DNA of 64,000 nt from Microbacteriaceae bacterium 3FA27C10 (lineage in GTDB: Bacteria > Actinomycetota > Actinomycetes > Actinomycetales > Microbacteriaceae). A program made the position numbers and the translations under genes. Shown here one piece after another: positions 7,767 through 15,296 of the stretch. The notes under the pieces are model-generated. The model saw only the letters and a list, made by a program, of their open reading frames with translations, was not told the DNA's origin and ran no database searches. Position 1 is the first letter of the stretch. The number at the start of each line of letters is the position of its first letter. The DNA lies in assembly GCA_005502775.1 (NCBI GenBank), contig SCNI01000016.1, positions 1 through 64,000 of the forward strand, written 5' to 3'.

Positions 7767-8626
7767 TCCGCGGTCCCGAATCCCTCGGGATACGCCGTGG
7801 TGGAGAGCAGACGGCCGTGGGCTCCGAAGGTGAAGTGCACGTACTCCTCGCCCGAGCTGTCGAGACCGAAGAGCATCCCGTGCGAGCGCAGGCTGTGTGC
7901 GCTGCGGTGGTCGGCCACGGTGACGGAGGCGCAGGGGATGACCTTCTCGCGCCAGGCGAAGAGGTGGATGCCGGGGCGGAGCTGCCACATGGTGCAGGCA
8001 TCCGTGTCGGCGAGCCCGCGCTCGGGGCCGGCCAGGCACTGCCAGGTGTACCACTCGGGGGAGAGGTAGACGTGCTCGTAGGCGTGCTCGGGGCTGTACT
8101 GCCAGAACACACGCCGGCCGAGCAGCTCCGTGGTGGGGTGGGGGCGGGACGACGGATGCGGGCCCACCACGGCCGCGGCGGCATCCGGTCTCCGGCCGGG
8201 CAGCTCCTCGAGCCGCGCGGGCACGACGATCTGCTCGACCCGGGGCACCTGGCCTTCGGGGCCCACGATGCTGATGACGGTGAGCACCTCGCCGGAGCGC
8301 AGGTCGAGCACCAGCGAGACCGCCTCCTCGGGCAGGTGGGCGTGGTGGAACTGCACGTAGTACAGCTCGTCGTCGATCTCGAAGGCCTCGTAGTCGTCGC
8401 TCTTCGACGCGGCCGCGATGGGGTCGCCGGCACCGGGGTGGTAGTCCCAGTCGACGCGGTGCGCGCCGAAGCGGTGCACGATCCGCGTTCCGCGCTCGTC
8501 GGAGACGGTGAGCGTGCGCCCGTCGAGGGCCGTGGTGCGCGGCCCGCGATTGGCGTCGAAGCCGGGGGCGAGGCCGTCGAGCGGCAGCCAGGTGGAGGTG
8601 TCGGAGGGGGTGAGGAGGGCGGTCAT
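7763..8626 (-). CDS. MoaF-like protein, copy 1
   Basis: A 287-residue protein with the two MoaF-type beta-rich (calycin-like) halves. The C-terminal half (about 168-285) has the conserved core YSPEHAYEHVY, WQCLAG and LFAWREKVIPCASV. The name comes from a gene near molybdopterin genes on an Arthrobacter plasmid, but there are no molybdenum-cofactor genes here, so the name gives no function. It is cotranscribed with the amidohydrolase (4-base overlap) and lies beside an aldehyde dehydrogenase. A second member lies at 32158-33000. A role in binding or converting an aromatic intermediate is my inference. Confidence 0.8.
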   Translation of the reverse strand: MTALLTPSDTSTWLPLDGLAPGFDANRGPRTTALDGRTLTVSDERGTRIVHRFGAHRVDWDYHPGAGDPIAAASKSDDYEAFEIDDELYYVQFHHAHLPEEAVSLVLDLRSGEVLTVISIVGPEGQVPRVEQIVVPARLEELPGRRPDAAAAVVGPHPSSRPHPTTELLGRRVFWQYSPEHAYEHVYLSPEWYTWQCLAGPERGLADTDACTMWQLRPGIHLFAWREKVIPCASVTVADHRSAHSLRSHGMLFGLDSSGEEYVHFTFGAHGRLLSTTAYPEGFGTAE

Positions 8627-8657
8627 GGGATTCTCTCTGCTCAGCGGTCGAGCCGGC

Positions 8658-10097
8658 CTAGTAGTGCAGCCAGACCGACTTGACCTCGGTGTAGGCGTCG
8701 ATCGCCCACGGGCCCATCTCGCGGCCCCAGCCCGAGGCCTTGTAGCCGCCCCAGGGCGCGGCCATGTCGGGGATGGGCGGCATGTTCACGAACACGGCCC
8801 CCGCCTTGATGCCGTTGGCCAGGCGCTGGGAGGTGGCGATGTCCTGCGTCCAGATGGTCGCGGCGAGGCCGTACTGCGAGTCGTTGGCCCGCGCGATCAG
8901 GGCGTCGAGCTCGTCGGCGTCGTCGTAGGTGGTGACCGCGAGCACCGGGCCGAAGATCTCCTCGCGGATGATCGTCATGTCGTCGGTGACGCCGGTGAAG
9001 AGCGTCGGCTCGAAGAAGTAGCCCTCGCGATCGGTGCGGTTGCCGCCGGTGACGAGCGCGGCGCCCTCGTCGAGGCCCGAGCGCACCAGGCGCTCGACGT
9101 GCCCGATGTGCTTCTCCGAGACCAGCGGACCGAGGTGCGTCGACTCGTCGAGCCCCGAGCCGAGCACGAGCCCGGAGAGACCGCCCGCGAGCTTGTCCAC
9201 GAACTCCTGCTCGCGCTTCTTGTCGACGTAGAACCGAGTGTAGGCGGCGCAGACCTGGCCGCTGTTGAGGGTCGAGCCCATCAGGTTGCCGCCGACGGCC
9301 GCGTCGATGTCGGCGTCGGCCGCGATGATGCTCGGCGCCTTGCCGCCGAGCTCGAGGGTGAGCCGCTTGAGGTTGGAGTCGGCGCTCGCTTTCGTGATGA
9401 TGCGGCCGACGTTGGTGGAGCCCGTGTACGAGAGGTGGTCGACGTCCATGTGGCTGGAGAGCAGGGCACCGACGTCGCCGCCGCCGGTGACGAGGTTGAT
9501 GACCCCCTGCGGGAAGCCCACCTCGGCAGCCAGCTGCACGAGACGGATGCTCGTGAGCGGCGTGACCTCGCTCGGCTTGATCACGACGGTGTTTCCGGTG
9601 GCGAGCGCCGGAGCGAGCTTCCAGGCGAGGATCATCAGCGGGAAGTTCCAGGGTGTCACGAGCGCGTTCACCCCCACGGGCTCACGGCGCGTGTAGTGCA
9701 GCGTGTCGGGGAACGACACCGGATTGGTGGTGCCCTGGATCTTCGTGACCCAGCCGGCGTAGTAGCGGAAGTGCTCGGCGGCGCCGCTCACGCTCACGGC
9801 CCGCGAGATGCCGAGCGGCTGGCCCTGGTCGAGGGTCTCCAGCCGGGCGAGCTCGTCGGCGTGCGCCTCGATGGCGTCGGCGAGCTTGAAGAGCAGGTGG
9901 GCGCGCTCCACCGGGAGCAGCCCGGCCCACGCGGGGTTGGTCAGGGCGGCACGGGCGGCGCCCACGGCGGCGTCGACGTCGGCCGCCGAGGCGTTGCCGA
10001 CCTCCTCGATGGCGGTGGCGGTGGCGGGGTCGAGGGTCTCGAAGCTTCCGCCGGTGGCTTCCTGCCAGACTCCGTCGATGTACAGGCTCTTGGCCAT
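8658..10097 (-). CDS. Aldehyde dehydrogenase
   Basis: A 479-residue NAD(P)-dependent aldehyde dehydrogenase of the class that oxidises aryl or alkyl aldehydes to acids. Family motifs are VTPWNFPLMI (cofactor loop), FTGSTNVG in the Rossmann region, LELGGKAPS with the catalytic Glu, and NSGQVCAAY with the catalytic Cys. EEIFGPVLAV follows near the end. I placed the start at MAKSLYIDG because AAGGGAG lies 7 bases upstream. It is divergent from the amine permease, and its promoter shares a palindrome with the amine oxidase promoter. It is the likely next step after amine oxidation. Confidence 0.93.
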   Translation of the reverse strand: MAKSLYIDGVWQEATGGSFETLDPATATAIEEVGNASAADVDAAVGAARAALTNPAWAGLLPVERAHLLFKLADAIEAHADELARLETLDQGQPLGISRAVSVSGAAEHFRYYAGWVTKIQGTTNPVSFPDTLHYTRREPVGVNALVTPWNFPLMILAWKLAPALATGNTVVIKPSEVTPLTSIRLVQLAAEVGFPQGVINLVTGGGDVGALLSSHMDVDHLSYTGSTNVGRIITKASADSNLKRLTLELGGKAPSIIAADADIDAAVGGNLMGSTLNSGQVCAAYTRFYVDKKREQEFVDKLAGGLSGLVLGSGLDESTHLGPLVSEKHIGHVERLVRSGLDEGAALVTGGNRTDREGYFFEPTLFTGVTDDMTIIREEIFGPVLAVTTYDDADELDALIARANDSQYGLAATIWTQDIATSQRLANGIKAGAVFVNMPPIPDMAAPWGGYKASGWGREMGPWAIDAYTEVKSVWLHY

Positions 10098-10228
10098 GGT
10101 GTGCTCCCTTGCGCGTGACGAGTGGCGCATCCGGTGCGCCGTCGTTCCAGTGTCTGCATGGCCGCACGGCCCGTGGTTGTCTCAGCGAGCACAGCGGTTG
10201 TGCGAGAGCGCCCGGATGGCCGAGCTGT

Positions 10229-10248
10229 TTGAGCAAGCGCTCGATAAT
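10229..10248 (-). promoter_or_regulatory. Operator-like palindrome, aldehyde dehydrogenase/permease intergenic
   Basis: The top strand reads TTGAGC-N4-GCTCGATAAT. The GAGC-N4-GCTC core is a perfect inverted repeat. Read on the bottom strand, a CATTAT -10-like box is followed directly by the palindrome. The copper amine oxidase promoter at 15127-15146 has the same arrangement. On the top strand GATAAT could serve the permease. The TetR gene at 11869 is the likeliest binder. Confidence 0.6.
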
Positions 10249-10301
10249 GGTGGAGGGCGCGGCAACGAGGCGGCGCCGGAGTCTTTTGGAGGTGCGTCGC
10301 C

Positions 10302-11828
10302 ATGACGAGCACGCAAGCAGCATCCGCCCCGGCGGCATCCGCGACCGGGGTTCCGGCCGAGAGCCGGCGCCGGCTCGGCGTGCCGGCCGTGACGGTGATG
10401 ATCATCGCCGCATCCGCACCGCTCACCGTGCTCGCGGGCGGCGTCACCACGGCGTTCGCCGTCACCGGCGTGATCGGGGTGCCCCTGTCGTACCTGCTGC
10501 TGGGCGTCGTGCTGGCCGTGTTCGCCGTGGGATACGCGGCGATGAGCCGTTACGTCGTGAACGCGGGTGCGTTCTACGCCTACGTGGCGCAGGGGCTCGG
10601 CCGCCCGCTCGGCGTCGGAGCCTCGCTCGTGGCGCTCGTCTCCTACAACGCGATGCAGATCGGCATCTACGGCCTGTTCGGTTTCACCGTGTCGTCGCAG
10701 CTGTCCACCTGGTTCGGCATCACCGTTCCGTGGTGGGTGGCCGTGCTGGTGGGCATCGTCGTGGTGGGCGTGCTCGGCGTGAACCGGGTCGACCTCTCGG
10801 CGAAGGTGCTCGGCGTGCTGGTGGCCCTCGAGTTCGTGGTGGTGATCGTGTTCGACGTGGCCTCGTTCGTGGTGGCGCCCGAGGGGCAGAGCGTGGCCGC
10901 GCTCGACCCGGCGAACCTGTTCGTGCCCGGCATCGGCGCGGTGCTCGCCTTCGGCATCGCCGCGTTCATGGGCTTCGAGTCGGCCGCCATCTACGGCGAG
11001 GAGTCGAAGGACCCGAAGCGCACCGTGGCGCGGGCCACCTACCTGGCCGTCGGCGTCATCGCGATCTTCTACATGATCTCGTCGTGGGCGCTCACCGTGG
11101 GCATCGGCCCGAGTGCCGTGATCGGGGAGTCCGCCACGCAGGGCCCCGACCTGGTCTTCGGCTTCCTCAGCGCACACCTGGGCCAGATCGTGGCCGACCT
11201 CGGGCACGTGCTGTTCATCACGAGCCTCTTCGCGGCCCTGGTGAGCTTTCACAACGCGGTCGCCCGCTACTTCTACTCGCTCGGGCGCGAGGGCGTGCTG
11301 CCCGCTGCGCTCGGCCGGGTGCGGGCACGCAGCGGGGCGCCGATGGTGGGCTCGCTCACGCAGTCGGTGCTCGCCGTGATCGTGATCGCGGCGTTCGCGG
11401 TGGCCGGGGCATCGTGGGTGCCGCCGGAGGGGCTGCCGGTGGAGCTCTTCCCGGTGCTCACCCTGTTCTCCTGGCTCACCAACGCCGGGGCGCTCGGTCT
11501 CGTGCTCCTGATGGCCGTGGTGTCGGTGGCCGTGATCGGCTTCTTCCGGCGCCGGGCCGCGGATGCGGGGATCTGGGCGCGCGTGGTCGCACCGGCTCTC
11601 GCGGCGCTCGCCCTCACCACGGTGCTCGTGCTCATCATCGTGAACTTCAACGTGCTGCTCACGAGCGACCCGACCGCGCCGCCCACCGCGACCACGTTCA
11701 TCCTGCCGGCGATCGTCATCCTGCCCGGTTTCGTGGGCGTCGTCTGGGGCCTCGTGCTGCGCCGCCGTCGCCCGCGGCTGTACGCCCAGATCGGCCACGG
11801 CGCGGAGAAGGCCCCGCTCGAGCCCTGA
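10302..11828 (+). CDS. APC-family amine/amino acid permease
   Basis: A 508-residue membrane protein with about 12 to 14 transmembrane helices. The first begins near residue 29 with the APC-typical VMIIAASAPLTVLAGG. The segment GFESAAIYGEESKDPKRTV (about 222-240) is the conserved loop of amino acid/polyamine/organocation permeases. GGAGGT lies 8 bases before the ATG. It is divergent from an aldehyde dehydrogenase and followed by a TetR gene, and a copper amine oxidase lies 2 kb away. Uptake of a primary amine for that oxidase is the most economical role; the substrate itself cannot be read from the sequence. Confidence 0.9.
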   Translation: MTSTQAASAPAASATGVPAESRRRLGVPAVTVMIIAASAPLTVLAGGVTTAFAVTGVIGVPLSYLLLGVVLAVFAVGYAAMSRYVVNAGAFYAYVAQGLGRPLGVGASLVALVSYNAMQIGIYGLFGFTVSSQLSTWFGITVPWWVAVLVGIVVVGVLGVNRVDLSAKVLGVLVALEFVVVIVFDVASFVVAPEGQSVAALDPANLFVPGIGAVLAFGIAAFMGFESAAIYGEESKDPKRTVARATYLAVGVIAIFYMISSWALTVGIGPSAVIGESATQGPDLVFGFLSAHLGQIVADLGHVLFITSLFAALVSFHNAVARYFYSLGREGVLPAALGRVRARSGAPMVGSLTQSVLAVIVIAAFAVAGASWVPPEGLPVELFPVLTLFSWLTNAGALGLVLLMAVVSVAVIGFFRRRAADAGIWARVVAPALAALALTTVLVLIIVNFNVLLTSDPTAPPTATTFILPAIVILPGFVGVVWGLVLRRRRPRLYAQIGHGAEKAPLEP

Positions 11829-11868
11829 TCGGGCCGTGATCGGCCCCCGGAACCGGGAGAATGGTGCC

Positions 11869-12495
11869 GTGCCCAAGATCGTCGACCGTGAGAAGCGCCG
11901 CACCGAGATCGTCGACGCCTACCTGCGGGTGCTCGCGCGCGACGGCGGCAGGGCCGGCACCAGCCGGGCCGTCGCAGCCGAGCTCGGCGTGGCCACCGGG
12001 TCGCTCTGGCACTACTTCGACGACTTCGACGGCATGCTGGCGGCGGCGTTCCGGAGGGTGTACGAGAACACCACGGCGCGCATCGAGGAGCGCACGGCCG
12101 GGATGCGCGGCCTCCCCGCCCTCGAGGCCGCCGTGCGCGAGATGCTCCCGCTCGAGCGGGTGACGGAGGAGGAGGCCGCCGTCGTGGTGACCTTCTGGGG
12201 CCGCGTCGCGACCGAGCCGCAGATGGGGGAGACCCAGGCCGAGGTGGAGCGCCGCTGGGGCGCGTTGCTCACCGGGCACGCCCGCGAGGCGATCGACGAC
12301 GGCGAGCTGCGGGGCGACACCCCGGTGGCCGACCTCGTCGACACCCTGCTGGTGCTCACGGCGGGGCAGCAGGTGGAATACGTCGTGCGCACCTCCATCG
12401 GGGCTGCGGCCCGGCAGTGGTCGCTCGTGGAGCACGCCCTGCGCCCCTGGCGCACCGCGCCGGCCTCGCGCCGACCCGCCGGCAGTGCCCGGTGA
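11869..12495 (+). CDS. TetR family regulator, probable amine-catabolism repressor
   Basis: A 208-residue TetR regulator. The helix-turn-helix lies at about 10-55 (SRAVAAELGVATGSLWHYF), followed by a helical ligand domain. I chose the GTG at 11869, which has GGGAG 9 bases upstream; an in-frame start further up would overlap the permease terminus more closely. The C-terminus is Arg/Pro-rich. Its place just after the permease suggests it senses the amine or its aldehyde. It would then act at the shared GAGC-N4-GCTC sites before the aldehyde dehydrogenase/permease and amine oxidase genes; this link is inference. Confidence 0.85.
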   Translation: MPKIVDREKRRTEIVDAYLRVLARDGGRAGTSRAVAAELGVATGSLWHYFDDFDGMLAAAFRRVYENTTARIEERTAGMRGLPALEAAVREMLPLERVTEEEAAVVVTFWGRVATEPQMGETQAEVERRWGALLTGHAREAIDDGELRGDTPVADLVDTLLVLTAGQQVEYVVRTSIGAAARQWSLVEHALRPWRTAPASRRPAGSAR

Positions 12496-12504
12496 TCGGG
12501 CGCG

Positions 12505-13059
12505 TCAGGCGAAGACCATCGCGCCCATGGTGCCGAGGCAGAGGCCCATGCTGAGGCATTCGATGCCCGGTCCCAGGCGGCGGGAGCGCAGCAGCCGCAC
12601 GCCGAGCAGCACCGCGATCGTGAGGGCGAGCGCCCCGAGGGTGAACGCGGCGCCGGCTGCGGGCACGGCGAGCGCATGGTGGCCTCCCGGCACCGCCGGG
12701 ACCGTCGCAGTGGCAGCGGCCGCCGAAGCTGTCGACGTGACCGCCGGTGCGGCGGCGGCGGAGGTCATCAGCAGCAGGAAGGCCATCGCGATGCCCAGGA
12801 CGGCCCGGGGGACGGCGGCCCCGCGCCCGGTCGCCGCACCCGCGACCGACGCGACGACGAGCGCCACCACCAGCATCAGGAGTCCCGTCGCCCCCAACGG
12901 CGCACCGGCCCCGATCGCGCCGAGCGCGTGAGCGAGCATCGCCCCGGCCATCACCGCGGCCTGCACGACGGCCATCCGGCCCGCCCGCGGCGTCAGCCCC
13001 GTGGCGACGAGGCCGACCACCGCGGCCGCGGCCATCGACACGGCGAGGAGGGCGTGCAT
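12505..13059 (-). CDS. Membrane protein next to copper amine oxidase (DUF5134-like)
   Basis: A 184-residue protein with five or so hydrophobic segments and almost no soluble part, beginning MHALLAVSMAAAAVVGL. It has scattered Met and His (AVMAGAMLAHALGA, GGHHALAVP), which could bind copper. It may belong to the actinobacterial DUF5134 group, but I am not certain. The start lies only 9 bases after the amine oxidase stop on the same strand, so the two are cotranscribed. A role in copper supply to the oxidase is possible but unproven. Confidence 0.72.
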   Translation of the reverse strand: MHALLAVSMAAAAVVGLVATGLTPRAGRMAVVQAAVMAGAMLAHALGAIGAGAPLGATGLLMLVVALVVASVAGAATGRGAAVPRAVLGIAMAFLLLMTSAAAAPAVTSTASAAAATATVPAVPGGHHALAVPAAGAAFTLGALALTIAVLLGVRLLRSRRLGPGIECLSMGLCLGTMGAMVFA

Positions 13060-13068
13060 CCGCCCGGC

Positions 13069-15108
13069 TCAGTGCTCGTGCGGGGCGTGTCCGCCTGGAG
13101 CAGGATCGTGGCCGACCTCGCCGGCCGCAGCGATGACGGGCTCGACGCCGTGACTGCCGTGGTCGTGACCGGCGTGGTCGTGACCGCCGTGGTCGTGGCC
13201 GGGGGCGCAGTGACCGGCCGGCGTGGCGGGAACGTCGAGCGTGGGGTTGCGGTCGAAGAAGCCGTGCGGTTTGAGCGTGAAGCCGGCGTAGTCGACGGGC
13301 ATGATCGGCCAGTCCTCCAGGCGCGGGAAATGCGTGAGGCCGAAGGTGTGCCACACCACGAGGTCCTGCCCGTCGATGTCGCGGTCGGCCTCCACGTACG
13401 ACGGCAGCCCGGCGCCGCCCGGATGTTGGTTCACAGTGCGTCCCGCCGCCCAGAGCTGCTCGCGGTCGTAGCGGCTCACCCAGAGGTGGTGGGTGGCGAA
13501 TCCCGCCCGGGACCGGGCCGAGGAGTCGTCGCTCGAGACCAGCGTCGGCGTGCCCTGGGGAAACAGCACATACGAGGTCGGCTCGCCCATGCGGTTGCGC
13601 TCGGTGGCCGAACTGATGCGCCAGACGCGCCCGGCGAGCGGGTCGGCGTCGCGCACCGCGGCCTTCTCGGTGCCCAGACGCGTGATCGTGCGGGTGAAGG
13701 CGTTGCCCCAGGGGTTGCCCGGGCCCGAGGCCACCCGCGCCACGTCGATCTCGTCGACCGCGTTGAGGTCGCCGTCGACCGCCATGTCGAGCCGGGCGCT
13801 GAACAGGTGCTGGTGCACCGGCGCGCCGAGGCCCGGGGCGAGCAGGGTGGCGTAGGGGTAGTCGCCGCCCGGGTGCCCCGAGGTGAACACGATTCCGGTG
13901 GCCTTGGCCTCGAGCGAGATCGTGCCGTCGAGGGACAGGTACCAGTAGAACCCGTAGTCGTAGTTGCCCACCGTCACGAAGAACGAGATGACCAGCCGTC
14001 GCTGCCGGCGGGTCTCGGAGGTTCCGGCGAATTCGTCGTTGTGCTTCCAGAGGATGCCGTAGTCCTCCTCGTGGATGCAGATCGCGTTGCGGATGGTCTT
14101 CGGAGCGCCGAGGTCGTCGGCCACCACGGCGTCGAGGTAGGTGATGTCGCCGAGGCAGTCGCAGCCGAGCTCCAGGGAGTTCGCGAGCCGCCCGAACTGG
14201 TACTCGCCCACGTCGAAGTAGTTCTGCCAGGCGTGCGTCGGGGTGGGGTCGCCGTAGTTCACGACCATCTCGGAGACGGAGGCCCGGGTGATGATCGGCC
14301 GGAGGCGGCCACGGTCGACGAAGCCGAGATCGTGCAGCGTCAGCCCCTCGCGCCCGTTGAAGCCGAGCCGCACCTGCCAGCCCTCCCAGGAGAGCACGTC
14401 GTCGTCGAGCGAGAACGACACCCCCTCGGGCTGCGTGATGCTGATGGGCTTGAGGCTGGTGCGCTCGGGCCCGCGCACGGCGGGGTCGAGGTAGTCGCCC
14501 GACTCCTGCGGCACGTGCACCACCTCGGTCTCCACCAGACGCAGGACCGTGCCGTTCGTCACGTCGACGTGGGCGACGACGCCGTCGATCGGATGCGCCC
14601 AGGCCAGATCGCGCGGATGCTCCTGCCAGAAGGCGAGCGCCCGGAACACCCGGTGCCCGACCTCGTCGTCGTAGCCGAAGACGCCCGCCGAGAGGGCGAC
14701 GACGCGCACCCGGTCGAGGTCGGTGACCCCGCGGCGGGCGAGCGCCTCGATCCAGGGGGAGTGCGCCTTGAGGAGCCCCTCCGCGGTGGCGAAGTCCTCG
14801 TCGAAGGTGGGCCCCCAGCCGTCGCGCGCCGGATCGAGCTCGCGCACCGCGGTGACCACGCCCTCGTCCAGCGACACCACGACATCCCGGAGCCTGGGCC
14901 CGCCTTCGGCGGCGAGGTCGGTGAGCAGCACGCCCGCCTCCCGGGGGACGGATGCTCCCGAACGCACGAGTGCCTTGTCGGGCTCGCGCACCGCGAGGTA
15001 GGAGTAGCGCACGCCGCTGCCGCCGAGACCGGCCTCCTCGACGGCGCCGCGCACGGCGTCGATCTCGGCGGCGGAGAGCGAGGAGCGGAGTCGGGACGAG
15101 TCGGCCAT
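13069..15108 (-). CDS. Copper-containing primary-amine oxidase (TPQ enzyme)
   Basis: A 679-residue copper amine oxidase: R-CH2-NH2 + O2 + H2O gives aldehyde, NH3 and H2O2. The topaquinone precursor is Tyr383 in TVGNYDYG. The copper ligands are His432 and His434 (VHQHLF) and His593 (GLTHFP), and the catalytic base is Asp299 (NYFDVGEYQFG). All five sit one residue after their counterparts in Arthrobacter globiformis phenylethylamine oxidase, so a close relative acting on arylalkylamines is likely. Unlike that enzyme it has a C-terminal extension (about 633-679) with 12 His, including HDHGGHDHAGHDH. AAGGA precedes the ATG. It is cotranscribed with a small membrane protein. Confidence 0.95.
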   Translation of the reverse strand: MADSSRLRSSLSAAEIDAVRGAVEEAGLGGSGVRYSYLAVREPDKALVRSGASVPREAGVLLTDLAAEGGPRLRDVVVSLDEGVVTAVRELDPARDGWGPTFDEDFATAEGLLKAHSPWIEALARRGVTDLDRVRVVALSAGVFGYDDEVGHRVFRALAFWQEHPRDLAWAHPIDGVVAHVDVTNGTVLRLVETEVVHVPQESGDYLDPAVRGPERTSLKPISITQPEGVSFSLDDDVLSWEGWQVRLGFNGREGLTLHDLGFVDRGRLRPIITRASVSEMVVNYGDPTPTHAWQNYFDVGEYQFGRLANSLELGCDCLGDITYLDAVVADDLGAPKTIRNAICIHEEDYGILWKHNDEFAGTSETRRQRRLVISFFVTVGNYDYGFYWYLSLDGTISLEAKATGIVFTSGHPGGDYPYATLLAPGLGAPVHQHLFSARLDMAVDGDLNAVDEIDVARVASGPGNPWGNAFTRTITRLGTEKAAVRDADPLAGRVWRISSATERNRMGEPTSYVLFPQGTPTLVSSDDSSARSRAGFATHHLWVSRYDREQLWAAGRTVNQHPGGAGLPSYVEADRDIDGQDLVVWHTFGLTHFPRLEDWPIMPVDYAGFTLKPHGFFDRNPTLDVPATPAGHCAPGHDHGGHDHAGHDHGSHGVEPVIAAAGEVGHDPAPGGHAPHEH

Positions 15109-15126
15109 GGCGGCATCCTTCTTTTG

Positions 15127-15146
15127 TTGAGCGGTTGCTCGATAAT
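15127..15146 (-). promoter_or_regulatory. Operator-like palindrome in copper amine oxidase promoter
   Basis: The top strand reads TTGAGC-N4-GCTCGATAAT, matching the site at 10229-10248 at every position outside the 4-base spacer. On the bottom strand, TATTAT (15147-15142) makes a -10 box, and the palindrome covers the expected start point about 20 bases before the amine oxidase ATG. This is the position of a repressor site. Confidence 0.6.
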
Positions 15147-15188
15147 AAACGTCCAGGAGCGTTCGCGCCAGAGTCGATCAACGCTGAT

Positions 15189-15216
15189 TTGTTTCGTACT
15201 CTAAATCGTATATTAT
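15189..15216 (+). promoter_or_regulatory. Probable promoter of the MHS transporter
   Basis: TTGTTT (15189-15194) and TATTAT (15211-15216), spaced by 16 bases, lie in an unusually AT-rich stretch about 80 bases before the transporter ATG. The boxes match housekeeping -35/-10 elements well for this GC-rich genome. Confidence 0.45.
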
Positions 15217-15296
15217 CTATCGGACAGCGCACCGTCCTTCCTCGTGGAGGGAGCACGGGGCGGACGACGAGGTCGCAGTACGAAGGAGTACGACGC

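Noticed and set aside
7763-8626. A molybdenum-cofactor locus, from the MoaF family name
   Set aside because: No moaA, moaC, moeA, mobA (guanylyltransferase) or molybdoenzyme gene is present; the name reflects a historical neighbour.
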